DNA of 64,000 nucleotides from Artemia franciscana (GCF_032884065.1 NC_088863.1:44393687-44457686), one strand, 5' to 3'; positions 34,830-47,152 are shown, counted from the first letter of the stretch. Numbers and translations are program-made. Notes: generated from the sequence alone by a model not told the origin.

Positions 34830-36000
34830 CAAGAGCTAAGAGCTCATATGGCACTTGTTACGAGGCAAGAAGAGCTAAGAGCCAAGAGATCATATGGTAT
34901 GAGCTCTAACAAAATTCTATGAATCAATAGATTGATTTAAAAAGGAAAATAAGAGGCTTAATACCGGTCAGGATTTAAAATAAGAGCTCTGAGTCACGAT
35001 GTCCTTCTAAATATCAAAATTCATTAAGATCCGATCACCCACCCGTATGTTATAAATACCTAATTTTTTTCTAGTTTTTCCTCTCCCTTTAGCCCCCCAA
35101 ATGGTCGAATCTGGGAAAACGACTTTATCAAGTCAATTTGTGCAGCTCCCTGACACGCCTACCAATTTTCATCGTCCTAGCACGTCCAGAAGCACCAAAC
35201 TCGCTAAATCACTGAACCCCTCCCCCCAACTCCCCCAAAGAGAGCAAATTCAGTACGGTTCCGTCAATCACCTATCAAGGACATTTGCTTATTCTATCCA
35301 ACAAGCTTCATCCCGATCCCTCCAATCTAAGCGGTTTTCCATGATTTTAGGTTCCCCCACCCCAAACTCCCCCCAATGTCACCAGATCCGATCGGATTTA
35401 AAATAAGAGCTTTGAGACACAACATCCTTCCAAATATCAAATTTCTTTGAGATCCGATCACCCGTTCATAAGTTAAAAATACCTCATTTTTTCTAATTTT
35501 TCAGAATTGACACCCCCCCCCCCAACTACCCCAAAGAGAGCGGATCCGTTCCGGTTATGTCAATAATGTATCTAGGACTTGTGCTTATTTTTCCCACCAA
35601 GTTTCATCCCGATCCCTCCACTCTAAGTGTTTTCCAAGATTTTAGGTTTCCCCCTACCACCCCCCCCCCCCCGATGTCACCAGATCTGGTCGGTATTTAA
35701 AATAACAGCTCTGAGACATGATATCCTTCCAAACATCAAATTTCATTAAGATCTGATCAACCGTTTGTAAGTCAAAATACTTCAATTCTTCTATTTTCTC
35801 CGAATTAACGCCCCCCCCCCAGATGGTCAAATCGGGAAAACGACTATTTCTAATTTAATCTGGTTCGGTCCCTGATACGCCTGCCGAATTTCATCGTCCT
35901 AGCTTACCTGAAAGTGCCTAAAGTGGTAAAACCGGGACCGAGAGACCGACAGAATTTGCGATTGCTATATGTCACTTGGTTAATACCAAGTGCCATAAAA
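34830..36000. repeat. Three-unit repeat module ending in a hairpin
   Basis: Units start near 34971, 35393 and 35692, each with ATTTAAAATAAGAGCTCTGA, AAATATCAAATTTCATTAAG, GATCCGATCACCCG, a C-run and CAAGTTTCATCCCGATCCC blocks. The first unit is longer by about 125 bp (CGACTTTATCAAGTCAATTT section). It ends in GTCACTTGGTTAATACCAAGTG, an 8-bp-stem hairpin. The start near 34838 carries AAGAGCTAAGAGCTCATATG. The 101-codon frame at 35101-35406 lies in it and is not credible. Confidence 0.75.
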
Positions 36001-36448
36001 ACCTACATGTGAACAAAGGACAACTTGTATAACTTACAGCCCTCGGCCCAAAGAGTTGTAGGATGTCTGTAATTCTCAGAGCTATGGTTACTGATCCTTT
36101 CAACTATTTTGAACAAGACGGATATTCGACAATTCTGAACAAGACAAATATCCCAAAGTTTTGGCCAGATGTCTTTGGGGACAGTTTAGCAAATAGGGGC
36201 CTAAGAGTGGGCTCGTTGCCCTCCAATCACCATTGAATCTTAAAAGGGGCACTGGAGCTGTCATTTTCCAAGTCCAAAGAGCATCCCCTAAAGTTTCTGC
36301 AGCAAATCCTTCCATACGAAGTGGCCTGGGAAAAAATAATAATACACTGAAGCCTTATTGCTCTTTACTTAAGCAGCGTTATTATGCTGTCTATTGCATT
36401 AGACTTCAGCAAGTGCAGAGTCACACTAATCATTGAGTTGTAACTTAC

Positions 36449-36573
36449 CTGACTGTTGCCTGTGTGTAATCAGAGAAACCAGGATCCGGATTTTTCTTCT
36501 TTTTCTTTCTTTCTAATTTTTCAGCTTCATCTGCTCCAATATCAAGTAATTTGACCCGATCATAGTCCTCACC
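36449..36573 (-). CDS. SYF2: SYF2, second recognised exon
   Basis: This 125-bp exon runs from [20 protein letters not shown] through a lysine-rich stretch ([13 protein letters not shown]) to SDYTQATV plus two bases of an arginine codon. The acceptor is TTTTTAG before GGTGAGGAC and the donor is a perfect AG-GTAAGT. It joins the upstream exon in phase 0 and the downstream exon in phase 2. The NPD-GFSDY segment is a hallmark of SYF2 between the coiled-coil N-terminal half and the conserved C-terminal half. The intron that follows is about 5.2 kb and is full of tandem repeats. Confidence 0.95.
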
Positions 36574-38116
36574 CTAAAAATAACAATTTATTTTTAAAGC
36601 TTTAAACCGTAAACAATAGTTTGACCCTAATACATAGAAACATTACATTATTAATGTTACTTATCAGAAAAACTGAAAAAAAAAGCTTTTTTGAAAAATG
36701 TACACAGTTAGAGCCAGTCATTTCTGTTTTTGACAAGATTCTGTGAAGCTGGTCCAGAAAAATAATGAATTGATCTGGATACAGGATAGTTTCACACTAA
36801 TGAAGTGAATTATATGGGAAGGAAGTATGTCGAGGAATCCAAAGTTTACAGGAGGAACAAAAAATGAAAATCAAATAATAATTGTAAATTATGTCCAATA
36901 CTAGCTTTTTAATAATCAAACCACCTTCATAAATAATATTATCAGATTTAAAAAAAAAACATTTTCCTTCAAAGAAACAAACAGCAGTTCTGTTCACAGA
37001 TTTATGAACAGATGAGAACAATTTTACACTTTGGGACTGAATTATTGCTTTAACATATGGAGTTACCTGCACACAGGGGGGGGGAGGAGAGGGGAAAATC
37101 TCCGAATGTTTGTCAATTCCAAAACCCTTCCCAAGGATAGATAATCCATCAATTTAAGGGTTGAATCTGTTTGAAACTATGCATCCCACCCAACCCTTTC
37201 AAGATAACAGGGTCAAAATAGGCAAACAAGTTGTCATTTCATTTTGCTCATCTCTTTGTGTCATTGGTGAATATGAATATGTTTCCTTTGTGCAGCAGAG
37301 CATTTAACAAGTATATGTATAACACTTTTCTTTAGGAGATAAATTACTGTCTATATATATTCCGCCCTTTTATCACATTATGCATAAAAAAATTGTCTTT
37401 TTACCTTTTCAGCATGATGAGGATATGGTCCCTTTTAGACACAATATAGTTTTAGCCCATTTTAACGGCTAAACCTATGAGAGAACTATTATTTATCAAG
37501 CTACTATCTACCAAGAAAAAATAGAGCAATACAAAAAAAAATATCAATATATGAGAAACTAAAACGAAATTGAAAATTAAACACAGCTTTAACACATAAA
37601 ACCGAGGTTTTTCCCCTGGATTCTTTCTAAACTTTTTAATTCCAGAGCCCCCCTATCCCCCCTAAAACTCCTTCCTAAACTCATATTTTGGAAGTATCAA
37701 CATTAAAAGTTCTTATGGTTCAAACTATACAGGTAATTAGTATTGGAAGTTGACAAGGCATGTTTTGCAGCAAGCAAAGGCCAAAAGCAGAATAAGGAGT
37801 TTGTACAATCAAAATACTATCCAATTGCTACATTTTAATTTAATTTTTTTTTAATATTAATTCGAAAACTCAAAGCGTTCATATCTTGTATCATAATTTA
37901 GACTAATTGAAATCATTAGAAACCTGATCAGTATCGGAAAATCTAATACTGATCAGTGTTAGAAAATGATATGAAATCATTAGAAACTCTCTGTGCGACA
38001 TTGACAAAAGCAAGTACTGCAGTAAAAAAGGGGCATAAGGGAGAAAGTGTTTACGGAATCCCTTTTTGTTTTCTGGATCACCCTCATATTTACTGAAAAA
38101 GGAGATAAAAACAAAC
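36574..38116 (-). other. SYF2 intron, no further feature recognised
   Basis: About 1.5 kb between two in-phase SYF2 exons. It is AT-rich with poly-A runs and a short C-rich stretch near 37.64-37.68 kb. No repeat family or coding relic was recognised. Confidence 0.65.
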
Positions 38117-38257
38117 CCTTTCAGTAGCTTGTTTTCTTTTTTCTTCTTCTTGAAGTGTCCATTCGGCTCTCTGCTTTCTTGCTTCAAAATTTGACGGTAA
38201 TTTCTTCCTTCTGTCTTCTTCAACCACTTCTTGATGGTTTAACTGTCTTGCTTCATT
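38117..38257 (-). CDS. SYF2: SYF2 pre-mRNA-splicing factor, internal exon (first exon recognised)
   Basis: This exon encodes 47 residues beginning [19 protein letters not shown] and ending KRKQATER, matching the start of the conserved charged region of SYF2. SYF2 is a small coiled-coil protein of the Prp19-associated (NTC) spliceosome complex and acts in the nucleus during pre-mRNA splicing. The acceptor is a poly-T tract ending TTTAG just before AATGAAGC. The donor follows GAAAGG as GTTTGT, a weaker site than its neighbours. The intron phase is 0 on both sides. The human protein has about 44 residues before this point, so at least one 5' exon with the start codon must lie upstream (higher coordinates); I could not find it. 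Identity is very secure because four exons join in frame. Confidence 0.93.
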
Positions 38258-38904
38258 CTAAAAAAAAAGAAAAAAATAGAATGAAAAAATGTTCATCGCC
38301 ATACAGACAGTTGGGAATGGGCCCACTCTGAGTATTGGTCAAAAGACAACATTCCCTGGAAAAAGTGAACAATATTGACTTAAAAATGCGCTTTTCACTG
38401 ATCTTGCACCCCCCCCCCTTCCCAAAGGATGGACCAAACCCTGTCTCCACATGTGTTAATTGCCATATGAAAAATGTCTACTCTTTCCACTTCAGCTAAA
38501 TGTTACCTTAAAATATATTAAATCACGTTTTGGAGTGATTCAGGTTTTTAGCACCCTGTAGATTCACTTCATCTATGTGATTGCATAAAAATTACCCTGC
38601 AGAATAAAAAAAATCTTATGGAACACCCAAAATTATGCAAATTTTCAATTCATGCGAATAATGTTACCCCCTTCCCACCCACCCAAAATAACACAGTAAA
38701 ACAATTATCAAAAGTTTATCGCGCAAGAGTTCTGACGACTGAAAAATTTGACTGCATATTCTACTTTTTCAAAGTTTAAACTACAATCCGAAATTTGATT
38801 CTTAAACAGAGAAACTGAAAAAAAAACATTACAAATATTCCTAACATCCGCTAATAATAAAACTATGCCAAGTGAAAAAAAAAGGTGAAATTTATTCAAA
38901 AAAT

Positions 38905-39270
38905 GGTTTAAAAAAGAGATTTTCAAAGAAAAGTAAAGAGCTATATTAAAACTTAACACAAGGAAAAACAAAGTAATATATTAATTTCAACTTAATACAA
39001 ACAGAGATCACTATCAATGAACAAAGGAAACCCAAAAACAGAAACTAAAATAAAATAGTCAGCTCAAACAGATAACAAATATTGCTATAGGTGAATAGAA
39101 GCCTCCTAAAAAAGTACATTAAAATGAATTATCAAGTCAAATCTAATACAAGCAAAAATTACCACAAATAGGAGTAGGGCAACCACCCCCAAACCTTCCA
39201 AAGGTCAAAGTGCCATTTATATTATACTGGAAACAATTTGTGCTTCAAGTATGGTGTTTTTATTTATCAT
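38905..39270. repeat. Single arm of the 7320-7985 inverted-repeat element
   Basis: ATTTTCAAAGAAAAGTAAAG, TTATCAAGTCAAATCTAATA, CAAAAATTACCACAAATAGG and AACAATTTGTGCTT blocks match the family in order, with an extra insertion between them. Confidence 0.6.
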
Positions 39271-39429
39271 AATATCAACAATAAAAATCAAAAACTAATA
39301 TGTAAAATGTGAATGAAGAGAAGATCTTGCAATAAATAGGTCAGAGTATATGCTTAACACAAGAACAATAATGTATAAAGGGAGTAGTATTATGTGAACT
39401 GTTGTTACTCCTTAAAAACTCATATTTGT

Positions 39430-39870
39430 CCCAGCAGATTTATCTGATTAGCCAAGCTGATTGATGTAGGTTATCTATAAACAACAAAAATTAGAGAGCC
39501 TAGAGCCAATCCTTGTGGAACTCCGAATAATGTCTTACTAGCGTTCAGCAATTATTCATACAACATTACATCTTGGTTCCTATCACAAAGAAAAAAAAAA
39601 CTTAGAAAACTGAAAAGCATTCCCATGGATTCTGTATATTGAAAGTTGAAGCAAAAGAAGGTTACAGTTAATATCATCAAATGCCATCACAAATCAAGAT
39701 AAAACGCATCTGCTTTGTAGTCACTATTCAAAACAATTACTAATAATAGTAGTCCAACAACTTGATTTGTTGTCCTTTTCTTCTGAAACCCATAGTGAAT
39801 ATCGCTTAGTAAATTTTTATTTTCGATGATTCATGCATCATGTTGCGAATGTCTAATAATCTAGACATTC
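39430..39870 (-). pseudogene. LINE reverse transcriptase relic (family B)
   Basis: The minus strand encodes LSDIHYGFQKKRTTNQVV, then a frame-broken FYLDL / MAFDDINCNLLL segment, then LFGVPQGLALGSLIFVVY. These are the Q-Y-G-F-R-x-x-R-S-T, F-L-D-L-S-K-A-F-D and G-V-P-Q-G-S-x-L-G-P-L-x-F blocks of Jockey/CR1-type reverse transcriptases. Several stops and frameshifts. Upstream and downstream parts were not recognised. Confidence 0.8.
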
Positions 39871-41600
39871 CAAAATTTTGATACTGGTCAATTATTATCT
39901 CATTTGTTTATATCACCACATTTAAATTGTGGTGTAGCTGGAAAATGCTGGGAAACCAGCCTTGATAGAAAGAATCACTAGCTAGGGAATTTAACCAAAC
40001 AGAAATTACTGGGAAAATGTCTTATCTCATAACTTCTAAAATCTCTAATCTGTATTTTTATGTGATGGGGTCCTACTGAATTACTAAACAGACTATGTAA
40101 CAAACTCCTAAGCATCAATAAATCAGTCAGATTTGAAGCCAAGTTAAGTAAGTGTTAGGAATTAGGATATTGTTAGCCTCAATTGGGTGAACGAAAGGTT
40201 TCTTTCAAGGAAAGGACATGACAAATTCGCCAACCATAAAATCTTCAGTAATTATACGGTTTCACTGCTCTCCTAAAAAAGATGATAAAATAATAGCATT
40301 CTCATTTCATGCTACTAACAAGCTCCATATAATGATGCTGTTCAATACTGTGAAATCTGTATTTGCTTAGTTAGCAAAACCTCGCTTCAAAATCCATTTT
40401 CCCCATTCATTTTCAACATGTCTTGCATCTAAAAAAAATGTTAACAATTTGTCACTGCTGCTCCATCAAAAAATGGTGAACCTTGTGGAAAAATGAGCAT
40501 GGATTGAATAAACAAAAAAAGGTTGCAGTTTCATTCATTAGAAGTTTTTCGAATAAAAGTAAAGAGCAACATTAAAGCTCAAAGCAAACAGGGATCGTCC
40601 TGTATTTGAGGAGCACTGTCACCCACTCAACCTCCCATTCTTTATGTCAATGTTTAACTTGTAGATAACAGAAAGCATTTAAAAGGGAAAAAAATTGATT
40701 CAGTTGGTAACCATAGGAGATATTTTGACTCATTGCCTTTCAAAACACTTAAACTAAAGTGTTATTGTTTAACGCAAATGCAAACAAATAAAGCCATTCA
40801 TTTTCAAAGCATCATGAAAAGGAAATTACATAATATTCCTTTGCCTATTACAACATTTGTTCTTTAAGCATTGATGAAAAAAAAAAAAAAATCAAATTTA
40901 GCACAATGTCAGATATTGGGTTTTGTGTATCACACCAGTTTGCCCTGTGTAGATTTATACTCCAACTAAACCAATAAGAAATATTGTTTGCGTATTTTGA
41001 AAAGTTTGAAATCGTTTTTCACCTATTACCTTAGGGTATTCGTGTCTTGGATATTAATGTCATGTGAGGTGAGATAATTATTTGCCACTTACTGCATTGA
41101 CTGTTTTATATACACGTACGTTCCCAGAAATTCACAAGCTTAGTGAATGTCGTGTTGTATCAGTACCACTCAAAAAACGCAACATTAGTTGAATATCGCA
41201 GTGATTTCCAAGAAGTCGACAATGTCAGACTGAGTATTACCGTTTTTGATATGTGATAATTATTGTTTTGCCACTGTGAATTGCATTAGATGTTAGATTA
41301 CAGACAAAGATGGAAATTATTCTCGTATTTGTTTGAGAGACTTTGAATCAACTAACAGCTTCTTGTCTTTCTTTTTAAGGGGGGTCAAACTCTCTTATAA
41401 TCCCTATACAATCTTATGATCTTTTACAATCTCTGTGCTATAAAATTAAAAATTATAAATTACATGCTGGGGCAGAGAAAGGGTTTAAACAATTTTTGTT
41501 TCTGATCTCCCAAAATATTTTGTATGGTAACATTCTAGTAGGGCAGCTCTACATAAGGAAACACCTTAATGAAGTAAAAACAGTACTATTCGATTCTTAT
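39871..41600. other. Intergenic, nothing firm recognised
   Basis: Possibly decayed flanks of the LINE relic. An A-run at about 40878-40890 and a G-run near 41380. No credible frame. Confidence 0.45.
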
Positions 41601-41629
41601 TTTATAAGATATTTTATTTTCCAAACATG

Positions 41630-41925
41630 ATAGTAATTACCCTGAAAATGCACCCCCACACCTTTACTCCAAACAACTTAATACAGCACGAACCCTCTGA
41701 GGCCAAAAAACTAAACACACTCCTTCTCCATCCCAATATATTTAAAGCATCCCTCTTTACATCCTCCCAAGCTGTTCCAATTTCCTTTAAATCCTTCCTT
41801 ATGACCTCCTCCTATCCAATTTGGGGATGAACTGCTTTTTGTTTGGCCAAAAAGGAAACTCTTTGGCAATCTGTCATCTTTTATCTGCATTCTTGCACCT
41901 TGAACATTCAAAACACTAAAAGTAC
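41630..41925 (-). mobile_element. LINE family A, 3'-terminal coding fragment
   Basis: The minus strand encodes MQIKDDRLPKSFLFGQTK, a decayed GGHKEGFKGNWNSLGGCKEG block and the 3' end. It matches residues MKDDRLPKIVLFGQPS and DVINKDLKEMGTSW of the copy at 45620-46370. Confidence 0.75.
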
Positions 41926-41929
41926 CAGT

Positions 41930-42060
41930 AGTAACATTAAAATGCGATTTTTTTTATGTAAATATTGGTATCAAAATTCTGTTTTTTTAGAGTTTTGGTT
42001 ACTATTGAGCCGGATCGCTCCTTATTACAGTTCGTCACCACTGAATGTACTGCTTGATTC
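41930..42060 (-). repeat. Fragment of the unclassified repeat family
   Basis: AAAATGCGATTTTTTTTATG, GGTATCAAAATTCTG, a GGTTACTATTGAGCCGG block and CGCTCCTTATTACAGTTCGT match 2790-2905. Confidence 0.6.
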
Positions 42061-42164
42061 CTTCTGTATGCTGTTTCTTAGCCTATACTAATCAATTCAC
42101 TTAATAATGGGATATCCACCATACAACTAATATAAAATATTATACTTTATATACAGAGAAAAAA

Positions 42165-42545
42165 AATCCTTATCCAATCATTTTATATAGAAATTTTTTT
42201 TTAGCCGACTAGGTGGCTAATATTAATGAAAGTTCTATATACATTTCAGCCTGAATTAGCAAATTAAACAGTAAAAATAGAATTAGAGATACACTATAAA
42301 ATTAGACAACTAGTTGGCTATTAAGATCCCTGACATACATAAACTTTACTTTAGAAAAAGCCAACTAGTCAGCAATCAATAAATGTTCTAATACACTTAT
42401 GGAACTAGCTAACTAGTTGGCTATTAAAATCTCACTAATATAAAGCTTTCAGCCTGAATTAGCCACATACTCAGCTATCCATAAAGTTTATAATAGCCTA
42501 TATAGTAGAATTAGCTAACAAGTTGGCTATTTAACTATTTATTCT
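42165..42545 (+). repeat. TAGCTAACTAGTTGGCTA tandem array, block 1
   Basis: About four degenerate units: AACTAGTTGGCTATTAA, GATCCC, TTCAGCCTGAATTAGC, ACTCAGCTATC and TAAAGTTTATAATAGCC. It is in plus orientation. Blocks 2-4 at 45.17-47.74 kb are in the opposite orientation. Confidence 0.75.
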
Positions 42546-42599
42546 TGGTGTTTGTGAATATCCCACCTAATCATTACATTTCTGTGATTTGTAAGTAAT

Positions 42600-43430
42600 C
42601 ATTGTTTTTTGGCAATTTTTTGTTTAACAACTCTGTTTCCACTATACTAACAAAAACTACTACCTAAGGTTCTTAGCTTTAAAGCGGGTGCCACTAAAAA
42701 GCCTTGCTGCTAATGTAAGAGAAAGAAACTTTACCAATAATATATTCTATTTTCAGGTCACGGGTTTAAGCTACAAGCTGAATGGAAGAAGGCCAGCACA
42801 ATATTTGCCCCATTGCTCCCAAATATGCTCTTTGTTTGCAAGAATCTCAAGATATTGTTCATTCTTGTTTTGTTTCAGTAAAAAATGCTATCCTTTTCTA
42901 TTCAATTTTCGCCAATAAATTTTCTTAGTTTATGCATATCTTAGTGTGAGAACTTTCTGAGTTGCCATCAACATTCACTGTCTACACCTTTTCAGTTTGA
43001 TTTCCACCCTCAGTGCTGTCTACTCACTAGATCTCTTCACAGCCTGCTTCTTTGCTTTTTGTGCTTCAATTTTTTCTTTTCTGCCTTTTCTTTACCTTCC
43101 TTGTAGGAGAGGCAACTTCAATCTTGGCTTTCACTGATGTATCAGTGAGCACTTTTGTTCTACCCTCCTTTCTTCCTTGAAGCATTTTGTTTTTTTTTTG
43201 GCAGCGCTGGGATGTGGTTGTACTTGTTCAGGTGTGAACAAGTGCTTTTTTTTTACTTTTCAGTATATTTTTTCAATTTTTGAAATTGAAGTCATTTATT
43301 TATTTATTTTGAGAAGTAAATATGGACTTTCCCATTTTTATACTAGTATTCTTTAAATATTGTGTTAACCTACAGAGATCCCAATAGCCTAAATTAGCCT
43401 ACAAGTCCTGTTAGCCTAAAGTAAATAAAC
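42600..43430. other. Between repeat array and LINE relic, nothing firm
   Basis: A minus-strand K/R-rich reading (about 43060-43190, MLQGRKEGRTKVLTDTSVK) ends after about 39 codons and may be decayed coding sequence. No domain recognised. Confidence 0.4.
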
Positions 43431-43464
43431 ATTTCTATTGATTTTTGTAATGCTAATAGGCTAC

Positions 43465-44945
43465 TGTGGTATGGCAAGCAAATGGAAACATATTAGCCCA
43501 GTAGAGGGTATGGACAAGTGTGCAGAATGTGAGGACAATCAGAATATAAGCACAAATGTTATGAACTGTGATGCATGTGTGCAGTGGTTGTGTGCAGATT
43601 GTCTTGATCTTTCAGAGCCTGAATATATCATATTAACAAAGATGACTCACTGCATGAGCTGTGACTAGAAATGCCCAATGTGCAAGGACAACCCAAAGAG
43701 TGCTGTAGATGCTTCTGAAAGAGCAAAAATTGTGGACAATAGCATAAAAAACTCATTGAGTAGCCTAGACAAAACAATTAAGAACCTGGATTCAAAAATC
43801 AAAGAAGCAGTTAAGGGCTCTTTCCAATTTAAAAGCTGAGCTGAAATTGGCACTAAATTTACAAGCCTTGAAGAAAGAGTCTGCTCTTTTGAGAGGTACT
43901 CAGGTGCTACTGCAGACAAGCAAGTACTGAAAGACCTAGCTGCAGCTGGGGCAACAGCTCTGGGGAAGCCCTCAATGAAAAATTTGAAAGCCAGGTAAAG
44001 ACTCTAACCTATGAAGGCTGTGATAGACAAAAAAGAAGAGTAAATATAATGGTCTTTGGAGTTGATACTGAACAGATGATGCAGAGCTTCTCCATGAATC
44101 CCAAGCTAACAATTACAATCTCCCTAGTGTTCCTGTATCAAATGTCCACTGTCTAGTGAATCCAAAGGCTTCTGGAGCCCCAAACCCTCTATGCCCACCA
44201 ACAACTCTGTCCCTGACTTCAAGACCAAAAACTTGATTCTCCGGAAATCATTTGAGACAAAAGGGAAAGTACAGTCCAGAAATGATGTGTCAAAAAATGA
44301 CCAAAAAAAAGAGAGAAATTATGAGGAACTGCACAGAAGACAAGCAGAAGGTAAAATCAGCTTAGTGATTAAAGACAACAAGATCATCCCAAAAAACTCT
44401 CAACAGCCTGCAGTCTCCCCAGGGTTGCAGGTAATGTAGAGAGAATTGGTGCTAACCAAAACTATATAAATAGTAATGCTTATAGAGATTATAGTTTACA
44501 TATGTTAAATTTAAGCCCAACATTTACAACAGATGATGAATTATTTGCCAGTGCTATGTCAAGCATTAGTAGCACAAAATCTTCAAGTAGTTCTTCTTTC
44601 TAATCTTGTTAGTCAGAGCTAAGTGGCATTAATTATGGCTATATTGTGCACAAATATAAACTGGTAGTGCTTTACAGTAATGTAGATTCCATCACCACCA
44701 AAATAGATGAAATTAAGGCTATAATGTCAACCATGCCTGAAGTGAGTGTGTTGCCTTTACTGAACCTAGACCAAAGAAGACTTTGGTGTCACTAACTGAT
44801 GAAAAAATCCAGATCCCTGGGTTTACAATGGTTTGAAACCTTGTAAATCCTGGAGTAAGAGGAATTGTCTTGCACATCACATCAACCCAGAAGATAGGAA
44901 CTCTTGCAAGGGTTCTGAAATGCCACAACTGTTTTTTTCTACTAG
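43465..44945 (+). mobile_element. LINE ORF1 and start of endonuclease domain, PHD-finger type
   Basis: ORF1 starts MASKWKHISPVEGMDKCAEC and has a PHD/RING-like cysteine pattern (C-x2-C, NCDACVQWLCADC, HCMSC-x2-CPMC) interrupted by one TAG. It then has a coiled-coil-like SIKNSLSSLDKTIKNLDSKI segment and an RRVNIMVFGVD block. After a gap, LVVLYSNVDSITTKIDEIK and IQIPGFTM / NLVNPGVRGIVLHI resemble the start of an AP-endonuclease domain of a CR1/Jockey-type LINE. There are many breaks. The element is truncated before the reverse transcriptase. Confidence 0.75.
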
Positions 44946-45164
44946 ATTTCTACTTCTCTTGATAAAAAACAAAGAAGACCAGCATCTAGGCAGTGGCTTG
45001 CAAAGTTTCTAACTTGTGAATAGGCCCAAATCTGATACAAATTAAAGCTGGGATTTGAGAAAGATTGATTAAAACAAAATTTTTGCAGTCAAACATGATC
45101 ATACCAGCAGCATACCACTGCTGCTAATTTTTTTCCTAGCTGCTGCCAACCTTCCCTTATCAGT

Positions 45165-45619
<455 letters not shown>

Positions 45620-45620
<1 letters not shown>

Positions 45621-46370
45621 CTACTACTACTAATAACTCACTGCAGCACCAAGCTGCCTGAGGCCAACACAGCTATGCACACTCCTCCTCCAACTTAATC
45701 TATTTAAAGCCTCCCTCTTTACACCCCCCCAAGAAGTTCCCATTTCCTTTAAATCTTTATTTATGACATCCTCCCAACCCAGACAAGGAGGACCTGCTTT
45801 CCATGTAGCCCCAGATGGTTGGCCAAAAAGGACAATCTTTGGTAATCTGTCATCCTTCATCCATAGATTGTGGCCTAGCCATCTCAACCTTTCTTTCATT
45901 TTAGCCCCAGAAAGTGGGATTGAACCACACTTTTTGTACAACCTACTGTTTGAAATATGGTCAGTCAGCCAGGTACCCAGAACAATTTGTAGGCAATTTC
46001 TCTGGAAAACATCTAGTAAATTTTCATGTGCTTTTTTGAGTGCCCGTGCTTCAGAGCCATATTTGACCACTGTCATCACTGTAGCTTCCAATATTCTAAT
46101 GTTGGTTTGTAGAATTATCTTTCTATTCTTCCAAACTTTTTTTAACTGTGAAAAAACACCCTGAGCCTTAGCTATTCTACTTTTAACAATTCACTGCTCC
46201 CACCATCTTTACTAATAATACTACCAAGGTAACTGAAGCTCCCAACCTAATCAATCTTTTTGTTACCTAATGTCACCTGTTCATCTTCACTTATTCCTAG
46301 CCTTAGTGACTTAGTCTTCTTAACATTAATTTTCAAGCCTATTTTAGCACCCTGAACTTGTAAACCTTAA
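45620..46370 (-). mobile_element. LINE family A, C-terminal reverse transcriptase region
   Basis: The longest uninterrupted copy of this segment in the window. It encodes MEATVMTVVKYGSEARALKK, LLDVFQRNCLQIVLGTWLTD, RLYKKCGSIPLSGAKMKERL, RWLGHNLWMKDDRLPKIVLF, and VINKDLKEMGTSWGG-type ends, up to RSVHSCVGLRQLGAAVSY-stop. Upstream on the same strand a decayed GNEKI / SIISKDGG / KKVWKNRKI part extends to about 46370. It inserted within the TAGCTAACTAG array. Confidence 0.88.
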
Positions 46371-46374
46371 TAGA

Positions 46375-46505
46375 CAATTAGTTAGCTAACTCTACTGTAC
46401 TGTATATTAGAAACTCTAGTGATAGCTGACTACTTTGCTATGATAAATTAAAGTTAATAAGCTATATACCTGGGATCTTAATAGTTAATCATTTAGCTAA
46501 TTAAT
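46375..46505 (-). repeat. TAGCTAACTAGTTGGCTA tandem array, block 3 (inverted)
   Basis: ATTAGTTAGCTAACTC, GATAGCTGACTACTTTGCTA and CCTGGGATCTTAATAG blocks in the same orientation as block 2. Confidence 0.65.
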
Positions 46506-47126
46506 GGTAAAATTCTAGTTAATTGACGCTAGAAAGGGTTGAGGTTAGGAAAATGAAACTTTCAGGGATGAATCTACACACTAAAGTTTGTCCCAGGAAG
46601 GTATTTTGGAGCAACTACCTCCACTACTCCTTCTCCCTCTAGAGAGCCCTGACCTTTGATGACCTTTAAAAATCTGTGTATTATAAAAGTGAAACCTTGC
46701 AAAATAGATCTTCTGCTTAATTGAAGCACAACAAAATTGTTTTCAGCTTTGTAGCTTTCCTCAATTTTTTTTTCAAAAAAAAAAAAGATATGCAAATACA
46801 TTTCCAAAATTTTGAAAAAAAGCATAGATATGGCTCAAAATTCTACTCAAATAACACCAATTGTATTTTCAGAACTAAAGGCAGAGAAGAAGCAACTAAT
46901 AACTGAAATTGAGGTAAAATGTTGTTTTTTCAAAATTTCATTAGGCAATAGACCTGTAATGTAGGCAAATTTCAGGGCCATCTAGAGGGAGAAGGAGTGG
47001 AGGTGGGTACTTTTAAAATACCTTCCTGGGACATACGTCAGCCTGTAGACCCATCCCTGAAAGCTTCATTTTCCTAACCTAAACCCTTTCCAAGACAGCA
47101 AGAAGTCAATTAACCAGAATTTTACC
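46506..47126. mobile_element. MITE with GGTAAAATTCTAGTT ends (621 bp)
   Basis: It begins GGTAAAATTCTAGTTAATTG and ends with the reverse complement CAATTAACCAGAATTTTACC. The subterminal AGGTTAGGAAAATGAAACT and CCCTCTAGAGAG blocks are also mirrored, giving arms of about 150 bp. AAT flanks both ends, a possible 3-bp target duplication. Partial copies are at 47153-47399, 48431-48600, 53890-54060 and 54410-55019. Confidence 0.8.
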
Positions 47127-47152
47127 AATTAAACATTTGTATTATAAAATTT

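Larger units (their letters stand above)
31212..36448 (-). other. SYF2 intron carrying minisatellites and repeat modules
   Basis: About 5.2 kb of intron. It holds a copy of an inverted-repeat element arm near 32.49-32.78 kb, two blocks of a roughly 220-bp repeat with AGT triplets (33.06-33.33 and 34.19-34.80 kb), a GTAGTCGCAGTC-type minisatellite (33.54-34.19 kb) and a three-unit module array (34.83-36.0 kb). Each is listed separately. Confidence 0.75.

Noticed and set aside
35101-35406. 101-codon frame in the SYF2 intron
   Set aside because: It lies wholly in the repeat module and the equivalent frame is broken in the other two units.
40390-40445. Exon-like segment on the minus strand (poly-T AG acceptor, GT donor) as the SYF2 5' exon
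   Set aside because: Its only open frame (ARHVENEWGKWILKR) does not resemble the SYF2 N-terminus and the phase does not suit.
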